Assembly (NCBI GenBank): GCA_031423495.1
Contig: JANPFP010000259.1
Location: forward strand, 71,786 to 135,785
DNA from: JACPYM01 sp031423495
GTDB taxonomy: Bacteria; Acidobacteriota; Blastocatellia; RBC074
Direction of reading: 5' to 3'
DNA length: 64,000 nt
Each line of letters starts with the position of its first letter. Position 1 is the first letter of the stretch. Both the position numbers and the translations under genes were made by a program. This document shows, in pieces, positions 35,878 through 43,695 of the stretch. Below the pieces are notes generated by a model that was not told the origin of the DNA, made no database searches, and worked only from the letters and a program-made list of their open reading frames with translations.

Positions 35878-36776
35878 GCGGTGGCCTTTCTCAATTCGCT
35901 GGTGACGCTCTCGATGGCGGCTGGCGGCAGCGTCAATGTTGCCACCAAGCCGCGCGCTGCTCCGGCGGCAAAAGTGAGCGTACCGCCCATGCGCTGTGCC
36001 AGTTGCCGCGCGATGAATAATCCCATGCCGCTGCCGCTGCTCGACGTATGCCGATAAAAGCGCATTCCTAAACGCGCGAATTCTCCGGCAAACCCGCGTC
36101 CGTCATCGGCGACTTGCACTTGCACGCGGTTGGCTGCGGTCGTGACGGTCAAGGTGATGGCGTGTGCGTCGCCGTGTGTCACTGCGTTTTGAATGAGATT
36201 GCTCAAGATGCTTTCAAGCGCGCGCGCGTCAGCCAGCACTGCGCCATCGCCCTGCAAGCGTAACGCGAGTTCCGGCCAATGAAAGCGCAACGATTCGACA
36301 ATGCGGCTGAGTTGCAGCGATTCAGATAGCAAGCGGCCTGAACGCAAATTGACCAGAAACAACGAGTTTTCGAGTTGTAACTGCAAGCGCACGGTGTCTT
36401 TCAACAGACGCTCGACCACTGGATTCGGCGGTTCGGAATCTTCAGACAAACTTTCGGCTTGCAAGCGCAAGCTGGCAAGCGCGGTTTTGGCATCGTGCGT
36501 GAATGCGGCAAAAAACTCTTCGTTTTGCCGCTGACGCTGCCGCTCGCGCCAGATATAGGTGATCAACGTGACGCCGCCGATGAGCAGCAGGGCGATCAAT
36601 ACACCGCCTTCCCAAAACAGCATCCGCGAATGGTGTTGAATCTGCGTTGCCGAAAGCTGATGAAAGCGATCAAGCTGGCGCAAGCCGAAAATCAGCCACC
36701 ACGTAGCCAATGCGACGGTGAAGGCCAGCCACAAACCCGCCAATATCACTTTGAATCGGTCTTGTTGGAGTTTCAT
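35874..36776 (-). CDS. Sensor histidine kinase
   Basis: The frame is open to 36815, but that would begin inside the terminator of the gene upstream, so ATG 36776 (MKLQQDRFKV) is preferred: 300 residues. Two membrane helices (about 11-31 and 56-76) enclose only about 25 periplasmic residues, so a large sensor domain is absent. FTHDAKTALASLR carries the phospho-acceptor His94. SNLIQNAVTHG (N box), VADDGRGF (G1) and GSGMGLFIARQLA (G2) form the ATPase domain. The short sensing part suggests it reads the membrane or a partner protein, possibly the nearby TonB receptor. Confidence 0.9.
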   Translation of the reverse strand: MKLQQDRFKVILAGLWLAFTVALATWWLIFGLRQLDRFHQLSATQIQHHSRMLFWEGGVLIALLLIGGVTLITYIWRERQRQRQNEEFFAAFTHDAKTALASLRLQAESLSEDSEPPNPVVERLLKDTVRLQLQLENSLFLVNLRSGRLLSESLQLSRIVESLRFHWPELALRLQGDGAVLADARALESILSNLIQNAVTHGDAHAITLTVTTAANRVQVQVADDGRGFAGEFARLGMRFYRHTSSSGSGMGLFIARQLAQRMGGTLTFAAGAARGLVATLTLPPAAIESVTSELRKATA

Positions 36777-36798
36777 AGCTCTCTCGGCTGATAGACAC

Positions 36799-36842
36799 AA
36801 AAAGCCCCGTGTCATCCGATGAATGTTCGGCTGACACGGGGC
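36799..36842 (-). terminator. Rho-independent terminator
   Basis: On the minus strand, GCCCCGTGTCA with GCCG pairs with its complement across a 9-base loop (36804-36842), and five T residues follow (36803-36799). It lies 10 bp after the small hypothetical gene and before the kinase ATG, so the kinase/regulator pair must have its own promoter or live on read-through. Confidence 0.85.
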
Positions 36843-36852
36843 AGTTGAAAGG

Positions 36853-37125
36853 TTAAAACTTCAAGTCTACGGGACTGGTGTAAACCTCATAGCTGCGAAT
36901 CGCTTCGAAGCGCGGCCAGTTGTCACCTTCATCAACCCGCATCTTTTCTTCGACTTCGATGGTTTCGATGGCTTCCTGCCATACGCGCACCATCGGGTCG
37001 AGCGGTACGCCTAGTTTTGTGCAAGCTTTGAGGTAACGCTTCACCCGAAAAGTGATTTTCTCTTTCATTTCTTCGGGATAACGGTTCATCACTTGCTGTA
37101 CGTCACTCATGTCTCTGATTCTCAT
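36853..37125 (-). CDS. Small hypothetical protein
   Basis: A 90-residue soluble, charged protein that begins MRIRDMSDVQQVMNRYPEEM, with a purine-rich AGGAGGAAG ribosome-binding site just before the ATG. Its end is followed at once by a strong terminator, so it seems a real single-gene unit. Predicted as mainly helical with no cysteines, membrane segment or known motif. I do not recognise the family. The second Met (residue 6) could also be used. Confidence 0.6.
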   Translation of the reverse strand: MRIRDMSDVQQVMNRYPEEMKEKITFRVKRYLKACTKLGVPLDPMVRVWQEAIETIEVEEKMRVDEGDNWPRFEAIRSYEVYTSPVDLKF

Positions 37126-37540
37126 GCTTCTTCCTCCTCCTACTTTTCAATCGGTACTTGTTAAACGTGTTTACCAGCGGCTTTTTTCCCGGTCTCGCCA
37201 ACCGAGATTGAACACGTGGCTATTTACACTGACGAACGAAAAATTGTAATAGGCTCGCAAAATTATTCTTTTTTCATCCGTCATAAGAACTTTGCAAAGG
37301 GATACGAAGTTCCAAGTCGTTGCCGTCTTATCTCTTCTCATTCCTTCTTTTCGCGCCACTGGTGGCAGTGGATTCATCACCTGCTACCAGTGGCAAGATG
37401 TCTTGAAACTCTATGCCTTATTCGAGGCTCACTTCATTGGTTAATGTGAAATCAGGAAACTTGCCTCTTACGGTGAGCATTTGAGCCTTTTCCATTAGAA
37501 GTTATCTGTTTTTAGATTTCGTCTAAATGGCTTGTGCAAG
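37126..37540. other. Non-coding stretch with a hairpin and a PerR-box-like palindrome
   Basis: No convincing gene is seen. At 37355-37394 GCCACTGGTGGCAG pairs with CTGCTACCAGTGGC (one G-T mismatch, 12-base loop) without a T-run. A 17-bp palindrome lies at 37511-37527. The stretch should contain the promoter of the small gene at 36853-37125. Two short frames on opposite strands (37171-37380 and 37216-37449) have no recognisable features. Confidence 0.5.
37511..37527. promoter_or_regulatory. Candidate Fur/PerR-type box
   Basis: TTTAGATTTCGTCTAAA has 6-bp arms around 5 bases. Its central 15 bp share the TTAGA-N5-TCTAA frame with the palindrome at the promoter of the adjacent Fur-family gene (38025-38039). 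It is downstream of that gene and about 390 bp before the small gene's start, so the target is unclear. Confidence 0.4.
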
Positions 37541-37570
37541 AAAAACGCAACCGCCCCGGCAGTTGCGTTT
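37541..37570 (-). terminator. Terminator of the Fur-family gene
   Basis: AAACGCAAC and GTTGCGTTT pair around a 10-base G+C-rich loop, 20 bp after the Fur-family stop, and the minus strand runs into a T-tract (37545-37541). Confidence 0.8.
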
Positions 37571-37590
37571 AGTCTGGTAAATGAATTGAG

Positions 37591-38016
37591 CTACTTTGAT
37601 TTCTGGCAAGCGGCGCAAAGTCCACGCAGCGTGACTTCCATCGTCTCGACTTTTTGGTGGTCAGGCAACGAGCAAAGTTTGATTTCGTTGATCGCCGAAC
37701 AATCTACGTCCTCGACTTTGCCGCACTTGTTGCAAACGAAATGGTGATGCGCGGCGGTGTGCGGGTCGAAATGGACTACGCCGCCCTCAAACACTTCTTT
37801 GACCATCCTGTTTTCTTTCAGCCAGTTCAAAGTGTTGTAAACCGTCGCCCGCGAAGTCATAGGGAACTTGCGATTCACCGCCGTCATCACTTCGTCAGCT
37901 GTCGGATGAGTTTTCGCCGTTTGCAGGTATTCGACAATCGCACGGCGTTGCGGCGTCATTTTCAGACCCTGCGTTTGCACCAGCGACATTACTTTGTGGC
38001 TTGCCAATCTCGTCAT
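37591..38016 (-). CDS. Fur-family metalloregulator, probably PerR-like
   Basis: ATG at 38016 gives 141 residues; the frame extends to a TTG at 38055, but that would put the palindrome 38025-38039 inside the coding region. GLKMTPQRRAIVEYL and SRATVYNTLNWLKENRMV form the winged helix. FDPHTAAHHHFVCNKCGKV holds the regulatory metal ligands and the first CxxC, and CAAC near the C-terminus completes the structural zinc site. Short length and the FDPHxxxHHHF pattern resemble PerR more than Fur, though this cannot be settled without an alignment. It may control the nearby TonB receptor and itself. Confidence 0.88.
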   Translation of the reverse strand: MTRLASHKVMSLVQTQGLKMTPQRRAIVEYLQTAKTHPTADEVMTAVNRKFPMTSRATVYNTLNWLKENRMVKEVFEGGVVHFDPHTAAHHHFVCNKCGKVEDVDCSAINEIKLCSLPDHQKVETMEVTLRGLCAACQKSK

Positions 38017-38024
38017 TTCGTTGT

Positions 38025-38039
38025 TTAGACTATTTCTAA
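38025..38039 (-). promoter_or_regulatory. Candidate autoregulatory PerR/Fur box and promoter
   Basis: TTAGA-CTATT-TCTAA, a 15-bp palindrome, ends 9 bp before the Fur-family ATG. TTGACG (38055-38050) followed after 17 bases by TAGTCT would be a -35/-10 pair whose -10 lies in the palindrome. A bound repressor would block polymerase there. The short leader fits a nearly leaderless message. Confidence 0.5.
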
Positions 38040-38067
38040 GTTGAGATTTCGTCAACCCGGAATTTCG

Positions 38068-39504
38068 TTAGGCCAAAATTTTGTCTACGACCACACCGTG
38101 AACGTCAGTCAGCCGGAAGTCGCGTCCTTGAAAGCGATAAGTAAGTTTTTCGTGATCGAAGCCCAACTGATGCAAGATTGTTGCGTGCAAATCATGCACG
38201 TGAACGCGGTCTTCGACGACGTTGAAACCCAGATCATCGGTCTTGCCAATCGTCAGGCCGCGTTTCATCCCGCCGCCTGCCAGCCACATCGTGAACGCAT
38301 TCGGGTGATGGTCGCGTCCGTCGTCACCGCCTTGCACCATCGGCGTGCGTCCGAACTCACCGCCGAAAATCACCAGCGTATCGTCAAGCATCCCGCGCTG
38401 TTTCAAGTCCTTCACCAGTGCCGCACAAGCCTGATCCGTGTCCAAACAATTTTGTTTGATGTCTTTGACCAGCGATCCGTGCTGATCCCACGACTCGTGG
38501 TGCAACTGAACAAACCGCACACCACGTTCGACCAAGCGCCGCGCCAGCAGCGCGTTATTCGCAAACGAAGATTTGCCCGGTTCCGCGCCATACATTTCCA
38601 GAATGTGTTTCGGCTCCTTCGTCAAATCCATCGCTTCGGGCGCGGCCTTCTGCATGCGAAACGCCATCTCATAAGAATTGATGCGCGTAGCAATTTCAGG
38701 GTCGCCCGTCGCGTCTAACCGCAGCTCATTCAACTTGCGCAACGTGGTCAGCGAATCTTTTTGCAGCGTATCGTCCACGCCACGGGGGTTCGATAGATAC
38801 AACACCGGATCACCGCTCGAACGAAACTGCACACCCTGATAAACCGTAGGCAAAAAGCCTGTCCCCCAACAACTGTTGCCCGCACTCGGCCCTTTTTTGC
38901 CGGTGGTGAATACGACAAAGGCAGGCAAGTCCTTCGACTCGCTGCCCAATCCGTAAGTCGCCCACGAACCGAAACTCGGACGCCCAAAAATCATCGAGCC
39001 GGTATACATCATCAATTGCGCAGGCGCGTGGTTGAACGCATCCGTCACCATTGATTTGATGATGGTGATGTCATCCACAATCGTCGAAGTATGCGGCAAC
39101 AACTCAGAAAGCTCCGCGCCGCTCTTGCCGTACTTGGCAAACTTGAACTTCGGCCCCAACAACGTCGAGTTCGGATTGATGAACGCCGCACGATAACCCT
39201 TGAGCAATTCCGGCGGCGGCAACGTACCGTTAAATTTCGCCAGTTCAGGCTTGTAATCAAACATCTCTAAATGGCTGGGCGCACCGCCCATAAACAGATA
39301 GATGATGTTCTTCGCCTTCGGCGCAAAATGCGGTTTCTTCGGCGCGAGCGGATTATTCGTTTGCTGATTGGCTGCGTAACCGCCCTGCGCGAGCAAGGCA
39401 TTCATCGCAATCGCGCCCATGCCGATGCCGCATTCCTGCATAAACCAGCGACGCGAAACGTCATTAAGCGATTGTTGTTCAGAGGTCAGAGAAAACTTTT
39501 TCAT
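38068..39504 (-). CDS. DUF1501 family exported protein
   Basis: A 478-residue protein of the DUF1501 (sulfatase-like alkaline phosphatase superfamily) group. SRRWFMQECGIGMGAIAMNA (about residues 17-36) is a twin-arginine signal. KNIIYLFMGGAPSHLEMFDY starts the domain, then VERGVRFVQLHHESWDQHG and FGGEFGRTPMVQGGDDGRDH give metal-ligand-type residues. In most genomes a DUF1549/DUF1553 cytochrome-like gene lies directly upstream; here an Uma2-type gene is in that place, overlapping by four bases. Substrate is unknown. Confidence 0.9.
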   Translation of the reverse strand: MKKFSLTSEQQSLNDVSRRWFMQECGIGMGAIAMNALLAQGGYAANQQTNNPLAPKKPHFAPKAKNIIYLFMGGAPSHLEMFDYKPELAKFNGTLPPPELLKGYRAAFINPNSTLLGPKFKFAKYGKSGAELSELLPHTSTIVDDITIIKSMVTDAFNHAPAQLMMYTGSMIFGRPSFGSWATYGLGSESKDLPAFVVFTTGKKGPSAGNSCWGTGFLPTVYQGVQFRSSGDPVLYLSNPRGVDDTLQKDSLTTLRKLNELRLDATGDPEIATRINSYEMAFRMQKAAPEAMDLTKEPKHILEMYGAEPGKSSFANNALLARRLVERGVRFVQLHHESWDQHGSLVKDIKQNCLDTDQACAALVKDLKQRGMLDDTLVIFGGEFGRTPMVQGGDDGRDHHPNAFTMWLAGGGMKRGLTIGKTDDLGFNVVEDRVHVHDLHATILHQLGFDHEKLTYRFQGRDFRLTDVHGVVVDKILA

Positions 39505-40154
39505 CGTGATTCTTTCCTTTTTAATACCGCTAGTTCAGCGCGTAAGCGTTCGATTTCTGCGTTGGCTCTCTGCATAAATTCTTGCCTGGTCGGCAAAAAT
39601 TGTCCCGTAATTGGATTGCGCAATCGCAAAGTCTTTCCGGTATCAACCAATTCCAGTCCCAACGATTTGCTCGTCACTACGCCGCCCAATGCTTTCAACT
39701 GTTTGTATTCGCCATTCACCAACCGATAAGCATTCAACGCGGGCTCTAAATAATCGTATTCCGGGTCGAAGATGAAGTATTCGCGGATGCCCATTTGCGC
39801 ATAACGCTGCCATTTGGTTTGCAAGTCTTCGCCCCAAGTCCCGCGCGACGAGATTTCAAAAACTACGTCGGGGGCGCGGCCTTCCTCCCATAGTTTGTAA
39901 ACGTGGCGTTGATGCTTAGGCACGCCCCGCACGACGAATACATCAGGTGCCAGCCGTTTCTTCACGTTACCCTTTTCGTAATAGAGCAACATGTTCCCCG
40001 ACACGTAAACCAGCGGATCATCCTGAAAATGAGTTTTGAGTTGTTCGATCAACTCAATCATCAAATCACGATGTAAATCGGTCTCAGCCATCGGTTTGCC
40101 ATCCGTCTCAGGATAATCAAGTTCAACCGCAACTGCTTGACGTAATGCGCTCAT
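39501..40154 (-). CDS. Uma2 family protein (DUF820, restriction-endonuclease-like)
   Basis: ATG at 40154 (MSALRQAV) with AGGAG ten bases upstream gives 217 residues; the frame also has ATGs 18 and 24 bases earlier. RLAPDVFVVRGVP, APDVVFEISSRGT and KWQRYAQMGIREYFIFDPE carry the PD-(D/E)xK-like core of Uma2 proteins (Asp, then Glu in VVFEIxS). A coiled coil of about 30 residues ends the protein. Uma2 genes occur in many copies in cyanobacteria and Acidobacteriota and their cellular role is unknown. It is coupled to the DUF1501 gene by a 4-bp overlap. Confidence 0.88.
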   Translation of the reverse strand: MSALRQAVAVELDYPETDGKPMAETDLHRDLMIELIEQLKTHFQDDPLVYVSGNMLLYYEKGNVKKRLAPDVFVVRGVPKHQRHVYKLWEEGRAPDVVFEISSRGTWGEDLQTKWQRYAQMGIREYFIFDPEYDYLEPALNAYRLVNGEYKQLKALGGVVTSKSLGLELVDTGKTLRLRNPITGQFLPTRQEFMQRANAEIERLRAELAVLKRKESR

Positions 40155-40209
40155 CGCTTTTTCGCTCCTCATAGGCATTTTAGCGCGAAAGCCTTATTAG
40201 TCGAATGAG

Positions 40210-42474
40210 TTATTGCTTGCCCGCCAAAATCTTTTCGCGTCCGGTGAGATAGAGCAACACTATCAGCACGACAAACGGCAACAGCGAAAACAGATTCGCA
40301 TTGGCTCCGCTAAAAAACGGATTGCTCGCGTTGGCCCATTGTTCGATTTTGACGTTGGTGTCGGTCAGTACTCCGGCAAGAAAGGCGATGACGATGCCCG
40401 CAATGGCTCCGCCCGCGATGTAACCTGAAGCCATCAACACGCCCGGACTCTTATCGGTTTCGGCAACGAATTCTTCTTCCGTCATTGAGCGCGTGGCGTA
40501 TTTCTTCCGCAGCCAAACATCCACCAACCAGCGAATCATTCCGCCGATAAAAATCGGCGACGAAGTCGAGAGCGGCAGATAAACGCCGACGGCAAACGCG
40601 AGCGAAGGCACGGCGGCGCATTCAAGCGTGACCGTAATCATCACGCCGATCAACACCAATGCCCACGGCAGCTTGTGATTCAAAATGCCTTTGATGATGT
40701 ATGACACCAGCACCGCTTTTGGCGCATCGAATTTCGGCACCGACGAACCGTCAGGGCGTTTGTCTGCGGTGCCGTTAATGCCTGGGTCTACGAGATAAAC
40801 GGGCGTGCCTTGTTCGTTGACGAGATACTTTTTCGTTTCGCCGTTTTCATCGGTGTGTTGCCAGACAAAGTAGCTGTTCGCATCGGTACGCGCTTGCGGG
40901 CCAGTGAGGGTGGCGCGTTCGTGCAAAGTTGAAACTTCGGCGCGCAACTGCGACGCTGGTTGCGGTACGTAAACCGTACCCGTGTCATTCAAGCGCAACA
41001 GAATCGGCCCCAGCACCAGCGCGGACGCCAGTGAACCTACGAGAATCGCCAACTGCTGATGGCGTGGCGTAGCGCCGATGAGAAAGCCCGTCTTCAAATC
41101 CTGCGAAGTTGTGCCGCCGTTCGAGGCCGCGATGCACACGATGGCTCCCACCGACAGCGCCGTGACGTAATAAGCCGGAGCCGTCCAGCCGACTAATAAA
41201 AAGATCAAACAGGTCAGCAAGAGCGTTGCATAAGTCATCCCCGAAATTGGATTGGAAGACGAACCGACTTCGCCCGTGAGGCGCGACGAAACGGTGACGA
41301 ACAGAAAGCCGAACAGCACGATCAACAGCGCGCCGAGAAAATTCATGTGCAAGCTGCGAAAAGCCATAATCGCCATCATCAACGCGACGATGCCGATGAT
41401 GACCCACTTGATGGGTACGTCTTGCTCGGTGCGCGGCAGGTTATCGCTTGCGCCGGTTTGTGCGCCGCGCAAATCGCTCAATCCACTTTTGAGGCTGCTG
41501 ATAATCACCGGCAACGAACGAATCACACTGATGATGCCAGCGGCGGCGACCGAACCCGCGCCGATATACAAAACATAGGCACTGCGCACTTCGTCGGGCG
41601 ACATCTCGCTGATCAGCGTAGCGGCGGGCGAGAGCGGTTCTTTCAACGCATCGCCAAAAAATTTAATGGCGGGAATCAATACGAGATAAGCCAGCACGCC
41701 GCCGCCGACCATCAAGCCTGAAATATACGGCCCGATGATGTAACCCACGCCCAACAACTCCGGCGAAATTTCCGCCGAGATCGAACCGCCTTTGAACGGT
41801 GCGCCGAACACGCGTTCGGGCACTTCTTTCCACATCTTAAAAGCGGACATCAGCGATTTATAAACCAGCCCGATGCCGAAGCCGGTAAAGATCGTACGCG
41901 CGCCGATTTTGGTTTCGCTGATGCTGGCCGTGCCGTTGGCTTCGGCTTCCGCGAGCGAGGCCTCATCCGCGCCTGCCTTCAACACTTCGGCGCAAGCCGT
42001 GCCTTCGGGATATTTGAGGATTCCGTGTTGTTGCACGATCAACGCGCGCCGCAACGGAATCATCATCAAGATGCCGAGCAAGCCGCCCAATACGCCGACG
42101 AGCATCACATTCATCAATTCGAGATTGAAGCCCAAAATCATGATCGCGGGCATCGTTGCGCCAAACCCGAACGCGATGGATTCACCAGCGGAACCGGCAG
42201 TTTGCACGATGTTGTTTTCGAGAATCGTCGCGTTGCGCAATCCGAATTTCGACAGCACTCGAAACAGTGTAATCGAGATCACCGCGACCGGAATCGAAGC
42301 ACTGACGGTCAGTCCGGTTTTCAGCACGAGATATAACGACGAAGCGCCAAAGACGATGCCCAACAACGTACCCGCAATCAGCGGCAAGATGGTCAACTCA
42401 GGCAAATTGGTGCGGTCGGCGATGAAAGGGCGAAACGTCGTCTCAGTGCGAACAGGTTCTTTTATCTGGGGCAT
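40210..42474 (-). CDS. OPT family oligopeptide transporter
   Basis: ATG at 42474, with AAGGAG six bases upstream, gives 754 residues; a TTG eight codons earlier is less likely. About fifteen membrane segments, an N-terminal LPELTILPLIAGTLLGIVFG and the IPLRRALIVQQHGILKYPEG segment fit the OPT superfamily of proton-coupled peptide or metal-chelate importers. A hydrophilic insert lies at about residues 490-560. The family YSL/OPT moves oligopeptides or metal-peptide chelates. No peptidase gene adjoins it, so its substrate is open. It ends 55 bp before the Uma2 gene. Confidence 0.9.
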   Translation of the reverse strand: MPQIKEPVRTETTFRPFIADRTNLPELTILPLIAGTLLGIVFGASSLYLVLKTGLTVSASIPVAVISITLFRVLSKFGLRNATILENNIVQTAGSAGESIAFGFGATMPAIMILGFNLELMNVMLVGVLGGLLGILMMIPLRRALIVQQHGILKYPEGTACAEVLKAGADEASLAEAEANGTASISETKIGARTIFTGFGIGLVYKSLMSAFKMWKEVPERVFGAPFKGGSISAEISPELLGVGYIIGPYISGLMVGGGVLAYLVLIPAIKFFGDALKEPLSPAATLISEMSPDEVRSAYVLYIGAGSVAAAGIISVIRSLPVIISSLKSGLSDLRGAQTGASDNLPRTEQDVPIKWVIIGIVALMMAIMAFRSLHMNFLGALLIVLFGFLFVTVSSRLTGEVGSSSNPISGMTYATLLLTCLIFLLVGWTAPAYYVTALSVGAIVCIAASNGGTTSQDLKTGFLIGATPRHQQLAILVGSLASALVLGPILLRLNDTGTVYVPQPASQLRAEVSTLHERATLTGPQARTDANSYFVWQHTDENGETKKYLVNEQGTPVYLVDPGINGTADKRPDGSSVPKFDAPKAVLVSYIIKGILNHKLPWALVLIGVMITVTLECAAVPSLAFAVGVYLPLSTSSPIFIGGMIRWLVDVWLRKKYATRSMTEEEFVAETDKSPGVLMASGYIAGGAIAGIVIAFLAGVLTDTNVKIEQWANASNPFFSGANANLFSLLPFVVLIVLLYLTGREKILAGKQ

Positions 42475-42584
42475 TCGGGTCTCCTTGAAGTGCGGCAAAT
42501 TCTATCGAGTGCGCAAAAGATAGGGCGCACGGGCTGAATAACGCAATACCGCGTCCCGCCCGCACACTCATCAAGTCAAAGCAT

Positions 42585-42962
42585 TCATTGGCTTTCATTT
42601 GTCTGGTCGGTCTCTTGGGCAGTTAGTTCGGTTGCGGCAGGTTCAAGCAAACGCGCACGACTGAGCTTTTGGGCGAGTGCATAAATGTCTTTCTTGTCGC
42701 CCTCTTTCCTAATTCCTACGGCGACGACCGTGACAATCACCTTGTCGCCATCAAGCCGGTAAATAATGCGGTAACGTTGGCCTACAGCACGAAGGCTGCG
42801 ATAACCGGTAAGCTCGGCGGTGAGTGGCTTGCCCTGTTTTTCGGGTTCTTCGGCCAGCCCGTCAATGCGCTCAATGATCTTGGCGCGCACTCGGCGATCT
42901 TGCACCTGTTTCAACATCGCCAGGGCTGAGGGGCTGATCTCAATTAGGAAACGCAAGGTCAA
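42585..42962 (-). CDS. RelE-like toxin of a type II toxin-antitoxin pair
   Basis: A 125-residue protein, start TTG 42962 overlapping the antitoxin stop by four bases. ISPSALAMLKQVQDRRVRAK, then LTGYRSLRAVGQRYRIIYRL and VIVTVVAVGIRKEGDKKDIY, are the helical and beta segments of RelE/ParE proteins, with Arg and Lys placed as in ribosome-dependent RNases. The family is about 85-100 residues; a longer C-terminal tail rich in Thr and Glu follows. Whether it cleaves mRNA or acts as ParE on gyrase is not decided. Confidence 0.8.
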   Translation of the reverse strand: MTLRFLIEISPSALAMLKQVQDRRVRAKIIERIDGLAEEPEKQGKPLTAELTGYRSLRAVGQRYRIIYRLDGDKVIVTVVAVGIRKEGDKKDIYALAQKLSRARLLEPAATELTAQETDQTNESQ

Positions 42963-43222
42963 AGCTCCTGTTTGGCTTGCGCCCAGGCAATCGCCCGTCC
43001 CGTGTCAGCGTCCTTGATCCCCTGACGCAGTGCCGCCAATTGCTCTGCGTCGCCTAAAATTTCCAACGTTTCTACGATGGATTCGTAAAGCTCCCACGAA
43101 AGGATTGCCAGCACGGGTTTGCCGCGTCGCGTCACTTCAAGCGCGCCCGGCGCACATGCCAGTGTTTCGGGCAGACTCGTCAGCTTGTCGCGCACCTTGA
43201 TGATGGGCATTGATGCACTCAT
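42959..43222 (-). CDS. Phd/YefM-like antitoxin
   Basis: An 87-residue protein whose N-terminal half (IIKVRDKLTSLPETL, then VTRRGKPVLAILSWELYESI) is the Phd/YefM DNA-binding fold, and whose helical C-terminus (about 50-87) would neutralise the toxin. The 4-bp overlap with the RelE-like gene and the antitoxin-first order support a working pair that represses its own promoter. ATG 43222 is the start used; the second Met (residue 5) is an alternative. Confidence 0.8.
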   Translation of the reverse strand: MSASMPIIKVRDKLTSLPETLACAPGALEVTRRGKPVLAILSWELYESIVETLEILGDAEQLAALRQGIKDADTGRAIAWAQAKQEL

Positions 43223-43241
43223 GTAAGTAGCCTCCGTTTTT

Positions 43242-43631
43242 TCATAGCGGCGCTGGCGGTCGAATTTGCAACTGCTTCATCACTTCATCCAGTGTCACGC
43301 CGCGCAATCGAGCGAGTTCGAGCAAGGCTTTCATTCTTTCTACATTCAGGCGCTCTGATTCATCTGTCAGCCCGATCAATTCCTGCAACTCGGTTTCGGT
43401 AATGGTGTAAGACTGGCGTTTAGCGACCAACGCCCTCATTCGGTTGGCGTCAGCGGCAGCAAGTCCCTGATTGATTCTGGGCAACAGTCCCGACTCGCGT
43501 TCAGAAAGCGTAGGCGTTTTCGTTCTGGCCTTAACCGTGAACAGCTCAGTCACGAAACGCTGAAACTCATCTTCCGGCATTTGCAGCGCGGCATTTACTA
43601 ACTGGTTAGATTCAACTTGCATGCTTGGCAT
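43242..43631 (-). CDS. Conserved hypothetical protein
   Basis: A 129-residue charged helical protein beginning MPSMQVESNQLVNAALQMPE. It has no membrane segment or cysteine. ALQMPEDEFQRFVTEL and RMRALVAKRQSYTITETELQ recall small proteins found beside PIN or toxin-antitoxin genes in cyanobacteria and Acidobacteriota, but I cannot name a family. It lies 19 bp upstream of the antitoxin gene on the same strand and may share its transcript. Confidence 0.55.
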   Translation of the reverse strand: MPSMQVESNQLVNAALQMPEDEFQRFVTELFTVKARTKTPTLSERESGLLPRINQGLAAADANRMRALVAKRQSYTITETELQELIGLTDESERLNVERMKALLELARLRGVTLDEVMKQLQIRPPAPL

Positions 43632-43695
43632 AACAACTTGCTCCTTTTCTCACAACGCGGCGAATAATAAGACACGGCCAAAACTTTGGCGAACC

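Noticed and set aside
36777..36815. Histidine kinase start at 36815
   Set aside because: It falls inside a strong terminator hairpin; ATG 36776 leads directly into the first membrane helix.
38041..38718. A 225-codon plus-strand frame inside the DUF1501 gene
   Set aside because: It is antisense to a well-recognised protein, and its own sequence is repetitive in His and Arg without a family match.
42585..43222. Recent mobile element around the RelE/Phd pair
   Set aside because: No terminal repeats, transposase or target duplication was found near it; it looks like an ordinary TA pair.
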